From: Prochlorococcus marinus str. MIT 0917
GTDB taxonomy: Bacteria; Cyanobacteriota; Cyanobacteriia; PCC-6307; Cyanobiaceae
Direction of reading: 5' to 3'
DNA: 64,000 nucleotides
Assembly (NCBI RefSeq): GCF_027359575.1
Contig: NZ_CP114784.1
Location: forward strand, 124,001-188,000
The notes beneath the pieces were generated by a model that saw only the letters and a program-made list of their open reading frames with translations, searched no databases and was not told the origin of the DNA. This document shows positions 34,476-43,707 of the stretch, one piece after another. Both the position numbers and the translations under genes were made by a program. Position 1 is the stretch's first letter. Every line of letters begins with the position of its first letter.

Positions 34476-35650
34476 TGGAATTAAATAATTTTTTAAACAA
34501 AAGAAAAATACCTCTTGCTTGGCTTTTGCTGACAAGACAACCTTTACGAATATTGGTAGCTATTGCAGGAATATCATTTGCTGGAATCTTGATGTTTATG
34601 CAATTAGGTTTTAGAGATGGTTTGTTTGATGCAAGTGTTACTGTTCATAAGTTATTTGACGCAGATTTAGTATTAATTAGTCCCCGCTCAAAAAGTTCAA
34701 TAAGTATGAGTGGGTTCCCTCGAAGAAGATTAGTTCAAGCAATGGCACATAAGGATGTTACTGGAATAACTGCGGTTAATTGGAATTTTCTGCTTTGGCG
34801 AAACCCTGAAAATTTATCAACAAGATCTATTCTTGCTTTAGGTTTTGAGCCAAATAAGCCATTGTTGATTGATTCTGATTTTGAGAGAAAGGCTAAAACT
34901 TTAAAAAACAAAGGAAGGGTTTTATTTGATGATCTTTCCAGAGATGAATTTGGACCTATATCTTCATGGTTTAAATCAGGACGTTTAGTTGAAACTGAAG
35001 TCGCAGGTAAAAGAGTTAGGGTTTCTGGAATAGTCAGTTTAGGTCCTTCCTTTGGTGCAGATGGGAATTTAATAACTAGCAGAGAGACATACTTAGAATT
35101 ATCTCCGGGTAATCCCCAAGGAAGTATTGAAATTGGTTTGGTAAGGTTAGATAAGGGATCTGATATTGAAAAAGTTGTTCGCTCTTTGAATATAAGTTTG
35201 CCTAGTGATGTTAAGGTTATGTCTTTGAAATCATTTATAGATTTTGAAAAGAATTATTGGAAAAGTAGTACATCGATTGGATTTATTTTTACATTGGGTG
35301 CTGCAATGGGATTTATTGTTGGTTGTGTAATTGTTTATCAAATTCTCTATAGTGATGTTAGTGATCATTTGCCTGAATATGCAACCTTAATGGCTATGGG
35401 ATATAACTTAAGAAGCCTTTTAGGAGTAGTAGCTAGAGAAGGATTTATTTTATCAATAATGGGATATATTCCTGCATATATTTCTGGACAAGCTTTGTAT
35501 GCTTTGGTTAGATTATCAACTAAATTACCTGTTGAAATGAGTTTTAGTAGAGCATCTATTATATTTTGCTTGATACTTTTTATGTGTATGGGATCTGCAT
35601 TAGCAGCCATGAAAAAATTGGCAGATGCGGATCCTGCTGAGATATTTTAA
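34475..35650 (+). CDS. devC: DevC-like ABC exporter permease
   Basis: 391 residues from GTG, whose first base is the last base of the devB stop. Four membrane helices: one after residue 20 (RILVAIAGISFAGILMFMQL), then a large periplasmic domain, then three near the C-terminus around SIGFIFTLGAAMGFIVGCVI and EYATLMAMGYNLRSLLGVV, the FtsX-like core. This is the MacB-type permease that works with DevB and DevA. Substrate unknown; in Anabaena the relative exports heterocyst glycolipids, which this organism would not make. Confidence 0.9.
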   Translation: MELNNFLNKRKIPLAWLLLTRQPLRILVAIAGISFAGILMFMQLGFRDGLFDASVTVHKLFDADLVLISPRSKSSISMSGFPRRRLVQAMAHKDVTGITAVNWNFLLWRNPENLSTRSILALGFEPNKPLLIDSDFERKAKTLKNKGRVLFDDLSRDEFGPISSWFKSGRLVETEVAGKRVRVSGIVSLGPSFGADGNLITSRETYLELSPGNPQGSIEIGLVRLDKGSDIEKVVRSLNISLPSDVKVMSLKSFIDFEKNYWKSSTSIGFIFTLGAAMGFIVGCVIVYQILYSDVSDHLPEYATLMAMGYNLRSLLGVVAREGFILSIMGYIPAYISGQALYALVRLSTKLPVEMSFSRASIIFCLILFMCMGSALAAMKKLADADPAEIF

Positions 35651-35684
35651 TGAATGAATTTAATGTTTTAAATTTAAATAATTT

Positions 35685-36377
35685 ATGAAAAATATAAACA
35701 GTAATATTTTAAATATTGCATCTTTGAATCATTGGTATGGGCAGGGAGAAATGAGAAGGCATGTTCTCCAGTCTATCTCAATGGAAATATCTCCAGGCGA
35801 GGTTGTTGTATTGACGGGACCATCAGGATGTGGAAAAACCACTCTTTTAACTTTGATTGGAGCTCTTCGTAAAGTTCAAGATGGTGACCTTGAAGTATTT
35901 GGTAAACAACTTTTTGGAGCCAGCCGAAAAACTAGACAGAATCTTAGAAAAAATATTGGAATGATTTTTCAGGGGCATAATCTTTTGAGATGTCTTACCG
36001 CTGAACAAAATGTCCAAATGGGTGCTGACCTTTTAAATGGATTTTCATACAAGGCTAGAAGGGCTCAGTCTAGAGAATGGCTTAGAGCTGTTGGATTAGA
36101 AGACCACTTATCTAAGCTTCCGCATGATTTATCAGGTGGGCAAAAACAGAGAGTTGCCATTGCTAGAGCTCTTGCCGCTAGACCAAAATTACTATTAGCG
36201 GATGAACCAACATCTGCATTAGATAGTTCAACTGGTAGAGAAATTGTTGATTTGTTAAAAAAACTAGCTTTAGAACAATCCTCTTCAGTGTTGATGGTTA
36301 CTCATGATCCGAGAATATTGGATGTAGCAGATCGTCTCTTGCGAATGGAAGATGGTCAAATATTGCCCTCTGTTTAG
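35685..36377 (+). CDS. devA: DevA-like ABC exporter ATPase
   Basis: 230 residues. Walker A is GPSGCGKTT, the Q-loop region is MIFQGHNL, the signature is LSGGQKQRVAIARAL, Walker B is LLLADEPTSALD and the switch is VTHD. LolD/MacB-type ATPase, completing the DevBCA exporter 34 bp after devC. An ATPase of this class drives the mechanical opening of the MacB-type permease rather than transport through it. Confidence 0.92.
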   Translation: MKNINSNILNIASLNHWYGQGEMRRHVLQSISMEISPGEVVVLTGPSGCGKTTLLTLIGALRKVQDGDLEVFGKQLFGASRKTRQNLRKNIGMIFQGHNLLRCLTAEQNVQMGADLLNGFSYKARRAQSREWLRAVGLEDHLSKLPHDLSGGQKQRVAIARALAARPKLLLADEPTSALDSSTGREIVDLLKKLALEQSSSVLMVTHDPRILDVADRLLRMEDGQILPSV

Positions 36378-36412
36378 TAAATTAGTTATATATAAATTCG
36401 AAGGAACTTAGT

Positions 36413-36568
36413 ATGTCCAAAAGACGAAATCTTAAGAAAGAGAAGCAAGAGAGAAACCGAGCTTATGCCAGGAAATTTAAGAAACGTAAGCTTCGCAATG
36501 ATGGTAGAGGAGAAGGTGCAGGCAATGGAGTTACAGGAACTGCAAACAATGGTGGAGCTGCAGATTAA
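36413..36568 (+). CDS. Small basic protein with Gly/Asn-rich tail (51 aa)
   Basis: MSKRRNLKKEKQERNRAYAR...NNGGAAD. The first 29 residues are strongly basic (KKEKQERNR, KFKKRKLRN) and look like a nucleic-acid- or ribosome-binding helix. The last 22 are Gly/Ala/Asn-rich and probably disordered. A good AAGGA lies 8 bp before the ATG, unlike most small frames here, so translation is likely. No named family. It follows devA by 35 bp. Confidence 0.65.
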   Translation: MSKRRNLKKEKQERNRAYARKFKKRKLRNDGRGEGAGNGVTGTANNGGAAD

Positions 36569-36659
36569 TAAATCGATTTTCAATTTGAAAAATATTTTTT
36601 TTAAAATCTTTAATTTAAAGTTTTTGAAGAAAAGAATTTGATTTTTTTTTTGATATAGG

Positions 36660-37589
36660 ATGTTAATTAGCGTTGTTATACCGACTTACAACAGACTTTC
36701 GATACTAAGAAAGTGTCTATATGCATTAGAAAATCAAATTTTGAATGTTGAAATTCATAATTTTGAAATTGTATTAGTCGATGACGGTTCAACAGATGGG
36801 ACAGTTGAGTGGCTAAGAAATAATATTGAGACTTTTCCTCATTTAAGGCTTTTTGAACAATCCCATGGAGGCCCTGCTCTTGGAAGAAATCTTGGTGTGG
36901 AAAAGTCGGAAGGTGAATTAATTGTTTTTATAGATAGTGATCTAGTTGTTGACAGATATTTCCTTATGAACCATATTAATACCTTGTTCAGAGCCTGGGA
37001 AAAACTTGGTAATAGAAAATGTTTTACCTATGGATCAGTCATAAATACTTCTAATTTTAATAATCCAAATTCTGAACATTTTAAACTTCAAGACTTGTCT
37101 TGGGCTTACTTCGCCACTGGAAATGTTGCTATTGATAAAAAGGTTTTAGAAATATCAGGCCTTTTTGACACATCTTTTCGGCTATATGGTTGGGAAGATT
37201 TGGAATTAGGAGAAAGACTAAGAAATATGGGAGTTAAACTTATCAAATGTCCAAAAGCTATTGGATACCATTGGCATCCTGCTTTAGCTCTTGATCAAAT
37301 TCCTCAGTTAATTCGAACTGAAAAAGAGAGAGCAAAGATGGGATTAGTCTTTTATCGTAAGCACCCAAGCTTGAGGGTTAAATTTATAATTCAATACACT
37401 TTATTTCATCGTTGTCTTTGGGAATTTTTAACTTTTGGTGGACTTATTAATACGAAGACTCTAAGACCTCTTTTGGCTTTTCTAATTAAGAATGGTCAAT
37501 CTGGCTTGGCTATGGAATTGTTAAGACTTCCTCTTAATTTGATTGGAGTGAGGCAAATTTTTAGAGAAGCATCATTAATTGGACTCTGA
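36660..37589 (+). CDS. Glycosyltransferase family 2
   Basis: 309 residues. GT-A fold: SVVIPTYNRLSILRKCL, the nucleotide-binding VLVDDGSTDGT (Asp41, Asp42) and the metal-binding VFIDSDLVVD (Asp92-Ser-Asp94). GWEDLELGERLRNMG is the acceptor-site ED motif. The C-terminal region (about 230-309) is helical and may associate with the membrane. Acceptor and sugar are unknown; nearby genes (devBCA, rpsB) do not clarify this. Confidence 0.88.
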   Translation: MLISVVIPTYNRLSILRKCLYALENQILNVEIHNFEIVLVDDGSTDGTVEWLRNNIETFPHLRLFEQSHGGPALGRNLGVEKSEGELIVFIDSDLVVDRYFLMNHINTLFRAWEKLGNRKCFTYGSVINTSNFNNPNSEHFKLQDLSWAYFATGNVAIDKKVLEISGLFDTSFRLYGWEDLELGERLRNMGVKLIKCPKAIGYHWHPALALDQIPQLIRTEKERAKMGLVFYRKHPSLRVKFIIQYTLFHRCLWEFLTFGGLINTKTLRPLLAFLIKNGQSGLAMELLRLPLNLIGVRQIFREASLIGL

Positions 37590-37636
37590 TGCGCCATGGT
37601 TTGTTAAATTAGTATCGCAATTTAAAACCGCACACC

Positions 37637-37729
37637 TGACTGTTTCGGGTGATAAATAAATAATGATTGTTTAATCATTATTTAAGTTATCCCTGTTGGG
37701 TGGAGGCGAACCCGGAACCCACAAAAAAC
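37637..37729 (+). promoter_or_regulatory. Structured 5' leader of rpsB
   Basis: Three possible hairpins precede the rpsB start. ACCTGA can pair with TCGGGT at about 37634-37650. A perfect 12-bp hairpin follows at 37657-37684 with a 4-nt loop. A GC-rich element just before the ATG (about 37697-37722) pairs GGGT with ACCC in two alternative ways. Leaders of rpsB in other bacteria bind free S2 to repress translation, so an analogous role is possible. No known motif is matched. Confidence 0.4.
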
Positions 37730-38422
37730 ATGGCTGTAGTTTCTCTCTCAGAGATGATGGAAGCTGGTGCTCACTTTGGGCATCAGACAAGAAGATGGAA
37801 TCCCAAGATGTCCCGTTACATCTATTCTGCTCGTAATGGTGTTCATATTATTGATCTGGTAAAAACGGCTGTTTGCATGAACAGCGCCTATAAGTGGACA
37901 AGAGGAGCTGCAAGAAGCGGTAAAAGATTCCTTTTTGTAGGGACTAAAAAACAAGCTTCAGAAGTGGTTGCTCAAGAAGCTATTAGGTGCGGAGCTTCTT
38001 ATGTCAATCAAAGATGGTTAGGAGGTATGCTTACAAATTGGACAACTATGAAAGCAAGAATTGATAGGCTAAAAGATCTTGAAAGAATGGAATCGAGTGG
38101 TGCTATCGCAATGCGCCCCAAAAAGGAAGGAGCCGTATTACGTAGAGAATTAGAACGATTGCAAAAATATCTAGGTGGACTTAAAGGAATGAGACGTCTG
38201 CCTGATGTTGTTGTTTTAGTTGATCAAAGGCGAGAAACAAATGCTGTTTTAGAGGCCAGGAAACTTGATATCCCATTGGTTTCAATGCTTGATACTAATT
38301 GTGACCCAGATCTTTGCGAGATTCCAATACCATGTAATGATGATGCTGTTCGGTCTGTTCAACTAGTTTTGGGGAGATTAGCTGATGCTATTAATGAGGG
38401 AAGACATGGCCCCAATGAGTAG
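37730..38422 (+). CDS. rpsB: 30S ribosomal protein S2
   Basis: 230 residues from [20 protein letters not shown], the conserved start; a frame extends to 37667 but the extra 21 residues do not belong to S2. Motifs include [38 protein letters not shown] and [16 protein letters not shown]. Binds the 30S platform together with S1-dependent mRNA contacts. Followed by tsf after 57 bp, the near-universal rpsB-tsf order. Confidence 0.98.
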   Translation: MAVVSLSEMMEAGAHFGHQTRRWNPKMSRYIYSARNGVHIIDLVKTAVCMNSAYKWTRGAARSGKRFLFVGTKKQASEVVAQEAIRCGASYVNQRWLGGMLTNWTTMKARIDRLKDLERMESSGAIAMRPKKEGAVLRRELERLQKYLGGLKGMRRLPDVVVLVDQRRETNAVLEARKLDIPLVSMLDTNCDPDLCEIPIPCNDDAVRSVQLVLGRLADAINEGRHGPNE

Positions 38423-38479
38423 TTAGCATATTTATTTAATAAATTCTTACTTACCTTTTTCTCACTACCCTTAAATAAA

Positions 38480-39136
38480 ATGGTGGACGTAACAGCTAAA
38501 CTCGTTAAAGAACTGCGAGATAAAACATCCGCAGGAATGATGGATTGTAAAAAAGCCCTTATCGAAAATAAGGGTGATATGGATAAGTCTATTGAGTGGT
38601 TAAGACAAAAAGGCATTGCAAGTGCTGAAAAGAAATCAGGTAGAGTTGCCGCTGAGGGCGCTGTAGGTAGTTACATTCATACAGGTTCTCGTGTAGGTGT
38701 TCTTCTAGAGTTGAACTGCGAGACTGATTTTGTTGCTAGAGGTGATTTATTTCAAGGCCTTTTGAGAGACTTATCTATGCAAGTAGCCGCTTGTCCAGGT
38801 GTTGAATATGTAAGTGTTGATCAAATTCCAGAATCAATTGCCAACAAAGAGAAAGAAATAGAGATGGGAAGAGATGACCTTTCTGGTAAGCCTGATCAAA
38901 TAAAAGCTAAAATCGTTGAAGGAAGAATAGGAAAGAGATTAAAAGAAATGGCTCTCCTAGAACAGCCTTTTATAAAAGATAGTTCAATAAATGTTGAAGA
39001 GTTGGTAAAACAAGTTGCTGGAAAAACTGGAGAAAATATAAGAGTTCGACGATTTACTAGATATATACTTGGTGAAGGCATTGAGGTTAAAGGACCTGAC
39101 TTTGCAGAAGAGGTCGCATCTATGACTTCAGGTTGA
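38480..39136 (+). CDS. tsf: Elongation factor Ts
   Basis: Nucleotide exchange factor for EF-Tu. 218 residues. It opens with [20 protein letters not shown] and contains [25 protein letters not shown], then [20 protein letters not shown]. The short length with a single core repeat is typical of bacterial/cyanobacterial types. The stop overlaps the TTG of the next gene by 3 bp. Confidence 0.97.
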   Translation: MVDVTAKLVKELRDKTSAGMMDCKKALIENKGDMDKSIEWLRQKGIASAEKKSGRVAAEGAVGSYIHTGSRVGVLLELNCETDFVARGDLFQGLLRDLSMQVAACPGVEYVSVDQIPESIANKEKEIEMGRDDLSGKPDQIKAKIVEGRIGKRLKEMALLEQPFIKDSSINVEELVKQVAGKTGENIRVRRFTRYILGEGIEVKGPDFAEEVASMTSG

Positions 39137-40338
39137 CCTTGTCTAAAAAAAAGCATTTATTTGACTCTAATTTTGATCCTTTAGATCAAATAAATTTACT
39201 TAAGGACAAATGTAATAATATATCTCCTATGTTATATAGGGTAAATTCTTTTTATCTAGAGGAACTAAGAAACTTACTTCCTCAAACTATAAAAACTTCA
39301 TTATTCTCTCTCATTACAGATAGACTTGGAGATGATTTTGGCTTCTCAACATATAGCTCAAGAAAAATATTCCAGTTGAAAATTGATAAATTAGTTTCAG
39401 ATAATATGTCATTAATAACAATTGAACATTTAAATGAATTGGCTAATAAAATTGATGAAGAGAATATTCGTCATTTAAATAATGCTAAAGATGGAATGTT
39501 GCATACACTAAATAAGAAAAAAGATTCTGATAAATCAGAATCTTTTAGCAGTGCTAACTCTATTAATATTAGTTCCATTCCTCCATTAGATAACTTATCA
39601 ATTACTGAAGGATGGAATGGAGAATTAAAAGCTCCATATTCATTAGATGACAAAGAACCTTATCTAAACAGTAAAATATCAGAAAAAGACGATTTAATTA
39701 AAAATTCAAATAATGAATATCATTCATTAAAAGATGATATTAATAATTCCGATACTTTAAATTTGAGAAGTAAAGATATTGAAATTTTACAGTCAATATT
39801 TGCCTTGACTGATGAATCTAATACAAGTCAAATAGATTCAAAAACAGATGATTCATCTTATGATCCTAACTCTACTGGAGATGTGAAAAGCAATCGCTTT
39901 TTACCACAATCACCTATTGGATTATATGAATGGATGATTTCTATAGATACAGCTTTGGTTCGAAGATTGCGTGACCTTTCACATTCCATCAATACTGAGC
40001 TTTTAAAATCTGGCTTGTTAAATACGCTTGTACCAATTAATGTTTTAGATGCTGCATTGTCAGGCCAATTAATTTCTTCTAAATCCATATCCAATATTCT
40101 TACTTTTAAATTACCAACGAATAATCCATTAGCTTCTGGAGGATTAGACATTGATTGCTTGTTAATTACACCTTCGGATATGGAATTTGATAATCCAAGA
40201 CTTAGAAAAAATAGAACTAATATTAAACATTATCAAAATGTACTCTTAGGTATGATTAAACAACAACGTTACTGGCAAGGTCGCTCCGTAGCAGATGAGG
40301 TTAATAAAGAATGGTGGAAGGATACAACCAAAATATAA
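39133..40338 (+). CDS. Unrecognised protein between tsf and recG (401 aa)
   Basis: From TTG overlapping the tsf stop. Three parts: an N-terminal helical domain (about 1-115, [20 protein letters not shown]...), a Ser/Asp/Asn-rich low-complexity linker (about 120-255), and a helical C-terminal domain (about 260-401, with [37 protein letters not shown] and [15 protein letters not shown]). Soluble. The two ordered ends separated by a long disordered linker suggest a scaffold. Its tight packing between tsf and recG implies co-transcription. I do not know a family name. Confidence 0.75.
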   Translation: MTLSKKKHLFDSNFDPLDQINLLKDKCNNISPMLYRVNSFYLEELRNLLPQTIKTSLFSLITDRLGDDFGFSTYSSRKIFQLKIDKLVSDNMSLITIEHLNELANKIDEENIRHLNNAKDGMLHTLNKKKDSDKSESFSSANSINISSIPPLDNLSITEGWNGELKAPYSLDDKEPYLNSKISEKDDLIKNSNNEYHSLKDDINNSDTLNLRSKDIEILQSIFALTDESNTSQIDSKTDDSSYDPNSTGDVKSNRFLPQSPIGLYEWMISIDTALVRRLRDLSHSINTELLKSGLLNTLVPINVLDAALSGQLISSKSISNILTFKLPTNNPLASGGLDIDCLLITPSDMEFDNPRLRKNRTNIKHYQNVLLGMIKQQRYWQGRSVADEVNKEWWKDTTKI

Positions 40339-42851
40339 GCAGCACTGAGTTTACATCTACTCCTGATAGCAAATCGAGTGAACTAGTATCTTGGATTCGA
40401 TCTTTACAACAAGCTTTAACAGTTGAAGTTGATCGTGGGTTTATTAATATTCAAGGAAGAACAAACAAATTTTCTTATTTTGTAAGTGGATATTTATTAA
40501 GCTGCCCTTCCACAGCTGTTAATCAAAGTCATCTTTCTAAATTAAAGGAATTAGCTTCAGATTATGAAAGATATTCAACTATGTCTACAGATGATAGGCG
40601 TAGAATAGTTGTTCAGACAAGACAGACTCTTCATAATCTATATAAAGAGCAAGAAGGTGCAAAGCATATAGAAGTAAATAAAATTAAGATAAAAACGTCG
40701 CATGACTCATCTGCTTATAGGAGAGGTTCATCGATAAATTCATTAAGTTTAGGAAGCTCTATTTCGGCTATTAAAGGGGTAGGAGCAAAACAAGCTGAGA
40801 GATTGTCTTCATTGGGTCTAATCTTAATTCGGGATCTCATAAATTATTTTCCTCGTGATTATGTTGATTACACTTCACTGAAAACCATTAATAAAAGTCA
40901 AGTTGGCCAGAATGTAACTATCGTCGCAAAAGTTAGACGTTGTAGTTCATTTAAAAGTCCTAAAAACCCAAATCTTTCAATTCTTGAGTTGTTTATAAAA
41001 GATAAGACGGGAGGAATGAAAGTTACTAAATTTTTTGCTGGTCGTCGTAATAGTAGTATTGCTTATGTAAAATCTCAGCAAAATTTGTACGCTGTTGGCG
41101 CGACTGTTGCGGTAAGCGGGCTAGTTAAGGAAAGTAGATATGGTAAGTCATTAAATGATCCTTTAATAGAAATCATAGATAGTCATAATGGTTATTTGAA
41201 ATCTAAATTAATTGGTCAGATATTTCCTGTTTATTCTCTAACTGAAGGAATTACTGCTGATAAATTCAGGGATCTAGTACAATCCATTCTTTTTTTGACA
41301 TCTGAAATAAAGGAGCCACTCCCTAAAGATACATTAAAAAGACTAGACTTACCTACGAAGAAAGAAGCTTTTTTTTATATTCATAATCCTGAAAATTCTA
41401 GGACTTTAGCTAAAGCAAAAAGAAGAATTGTGTTCGAAGAGTTTTTATTGTTGCAGGTTAGTCTTCTTTTAAGACGAGAATTACATAAGAAATGTAATTC
41501 TCCTCAATTAAGTATTGAGCTAAGTAGTAATAGCCTAGTTAAGAAATTTTTGAGTATTCTTCCTTTCTCTCTCACCGATGCTCAAAAAAGGGTTTTAAAG
41601 GAAATTGAAGCAGATATAGTTAAATCTGAACCAATGTCTCGACTCTTGCAAGGGGATGTTGGGAGTGGAAAAACTGTTATCGCTATTTCAGCACTTCTGA
41701 CTGCAGTACAATCAGGATGGCAGGCTGCTTTTATGGCACCAACTGAGGTACTTGCTTCACAACACTATCAAACATTAAGTAAATGGATACCTGAACTTGG
41801 AATAAATACTGATCTATTAACTGGTTCTACCCCTAAGTCTCGTCGTAAAGAAATTCTTACTGATTTAGTCAATGGATCTACAAAAATTCTTGTAGGAACT
41901 CATGCATTATTTGAAGACCCAGTTGTATTTGATCGACTTGGTCTTGTTGTTGTAGATGAACAACATCGCTTTGGCGTTAAGCAGAGGAATAAGCTTTTGA
42001 ACAAAGGCTTGCAACCTCATTTGCTGACAATGACTGCTACACCCATTCCTAGAACCTTGGCACTTACTCTGCATGGTGATCTCGATGTTAGTCAATTAGA
42101 TGAACTTCCCCCTGGTCGAACTCCTATCAATACTCAGCTGATATCACCTAAAGAAAAAGAGTTTGCCTATGATTTAATAAGGAGTGAAATCAATAAAGGA
42201 CATCAAATTTATGTTGTTCTACCTTTAATCGAAGAGTCCGAAAAACTTGAACTCAGCTCAGCTGTTGACGTACATCATCAATTGTCTACTGATGTTTTTT
42301 CAGATTTTACTGTTGAATTACTACATGGGAAAATGAAAAGTGTGGAAAAGCAAGAGGTCATTCGTAATTTTCTTAACAAAAAAAGTGACATTTTAGTTTC
42401 CACGACGGTTATAGAAGTAGGTGTTGATGTTCCCAATGCCAGTGTAATGCTAATAGAAGATTCTGATCGTTTTGGACTTGCTCAATTGCATCAATTAAGG
42501 GGACGTGTTGGGAGGGGAGCATCGAAGTCATACTGTCTCTTGAGCCATCAAAATAAAAACAAATCATCTCGGCAAAGATTGGAAGTTTTGGTTAATTCCA
42601 ATGATGGATTTGAAATTTCTGAAATTGACTTGCGGTTTCGTGGACCAGGACAAGTCTTAGGTACCAAACAATCAGGGTTGCCTGATTTCGCGTTAGCATC
42701 ATTAGCTAATGATGCTGATGTTCTTGAACTTGCGCGGAATGAGGCTCGAAATATTTTAGATTCAGATCCTAGTCTTACAAATAACTTTATGCTTCGTTCG
42801 CTTATAAAAGAACAGTGGGAAAAACTGAAGATTGGTAATAAATTAAATTAA
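40311..42851 (+). CDS. recG: ATP-dependent DNA helicase RecG
   Basis: 846 residues, longer than the about 690 of E. coli because of an N-terminal extension of about 145 residues (helical, SELVSWIRSLQQALTVEVDR). Wedge domain follows AIKGVGAKQAERLSSLG. Walker A GDVGSGKTVI (about 448), DEQH box VVVDEQHRFGV (about 547), and later ATPIPRTLALTLHGDLD, STTVIEVGVDVP and QLRGRVGRG. Rewinds stalled forks and branched DNA. The start overlaps the previous gene by 28 bp, so an internal start is possible. Confidence 0.96.
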   Translation: MVEGYNQNISSTEFTSTPDSKSSELVSWIRSLQQALTVEVDRGFINIQGRTNKFSYFVSGYLLSCPSTAVNQSHLSKLKELASDYERYSTMSTDDRRRIVVQTRQTLHNLYKEQEGAKHIEVNKIKIKTSHDSSAYRRGSSINSLSLGSSISAIKGVGAKQAERLSSLGLILIRDLINYFPRDYVDYTSLKTINKSQVGQNVTIVAKVRRCSSFKSPKNPNLSILELFIKDKTGGMKVTKFFAGRRNSSIAYVKSQQNLYAVGATVAVSGLVKESRYGKSLNDPLIEIIDSHNGYLKSKLIGQIFPVYSLTEGITADKFRDLVQSILFLTSEIKEPLPKDTLKRLDLPTKKEAFFYIHNPENSRTLAKAKRRIVFEEFLLLQVSLLLRRELHKKCNSPQLSIELSSNSLVKKFLSILPFSLTDAQKRVLKEIEADIVKSEPMSRLLQGDVGSGKTVIAISALLTAVQSGWQAAFMAPTEVLASQHYQTLSKWIPELGINTDLLTGSTPKSRRKEILTDLVNGSTKILVGTHALFEDPVVFDRLGLVVVDEQHRFGVKQRNKLLNKGLQPHLLTMTATPIPRTLALTLHGDLDVSQLDELPPGRTPINTQLISPKEKEFAYDLIRSEINKGHQIYVVLPLIEESEKLELSSAVDVHHQLSTDVFSDFTVELLHGKMKSVEKQEVIRNFLNKKSDILVSTTVIEVGVDVPNASVMLIEDSDRFGLAQLHQLRGRVGRGASKSYCLLSHQNKNKSSRQRLEVLVNSNDGFEISEIDLRFRGPGQVLGTKQSGLPDFALASLANDADVLELARNEARNILDSDPSLTNNFMLRSLIKEQWEKLKIGNKLN

Positions 42852-42948
42852 CTTTTTGAAAAGTTTCTGCTATTGAACACTTTTGTTTTTTGGGTAGAAT
42901 TAAAAAAATTTTTTAAGCGAAAAACTTTTAATACTTATATTCTTACAA

Positions 42949-43707
42949 ATGATAAAGTTGAGGCCTTGGAATAATATCAAAATAAATGACTGTAATGAGC
43001 CTTTAATTTCTATTCCACAATCTATATTTCGTTTAACACCTCATCCTTATATGTCGTTAGGTGCTCCATATTTAACTGGAGCTGATCCATGGGTTTTACG
43101 TAGAGGTGTTTTAAAACGATTAATACGTGCTCAAAAAAAACTTTCCGAAATTAATCCCAAATTGCAATTGGCTTTGTTTGATGCTTGGAGACCTATCTCT
43201 GTCCAAAAATTTATGTTTAATTACACTATTCAAGAAACTTGTAAGTCGAAGGGAGTTGATATTAATGATCTTTCAGTCAATGGAGGTATCAATGATGTAA
43301 TTGAGGAGGTTGGCCGTTTCTGGGCAAAACCATCTTCTGATCCTCTTATGCCGCCTCCGCACAGTACTGGTGCAGCTATTGATTTGACACTTGCTGATAT
43401 AACTGGTAAGGCATTAGATCTTGGTGGGGAAATAGATTTTATTGGACCTGAATCTAGTCCTGACTTTTATAAGAAAGACTCTTTTATGATGCCTGATTCA
43501 AAATATCACGTTTTTCAGGATAGAAGATCTCTATTGTTTTCAGTTATGGAACAGGCTGGTTTTGTTCAACACCCAAACGAATGGTGGCATTTTAGCTATG
43601 GAGATCAATTATGGTCTTGGTTAACGAAGAAAGGTAATGCTATTTATGGGGGTGCATTTGAGGTGAGTAAAGACATTACACTTTCAGAGCCAAGTTTAGT
43701 CACATGA
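42949..43707 (+). CDS. VanX-like D-alanyl-D-alanine dipeptidase (M15D)
   Basis: 252 residues, no signal peptide. LQLALFDAWRPISVQKF carries the conserved Arg81. The zinc ligands His138 and Asp145 are in PPPHSTGAAIDLTL. The catalytic Glu211 and third ligand His214 are in NEWWHFSYGDQ. This is the complete VanX/DdpX active-site set. A cytoplasmic D-Ala-D-Ala dipeptidase would recycle or salvage peptidoglycan precursors; vancomycin resistance is not implied without VanA and VanH. The 3' end overlaps the convergent sulfite reductase gene by 64 bp. Confidence 0.88.
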   Translation: MIKLRPWNNIKINDCNEPLISIPQSIFRLTPHPYMSLGAPYLTGADPWVLRRGVLKRLIRAQKKLSEINPKLQLALFDAWRPISVQKFMFNYTIQETCKSKGVDINDLSVNGGINDVIEEVGRFWAKPSSDPLMPPPHSTGAAIDLTLADITGKALDLGGEIDFIGPESSPDFYKKDSFMMPDSKYHVFQDRRSLLFSVMEQAGFVQHPNEWWHFSYGDQLWSWLTKKGNAIYGGAFEVSKDITLSEPSLVT

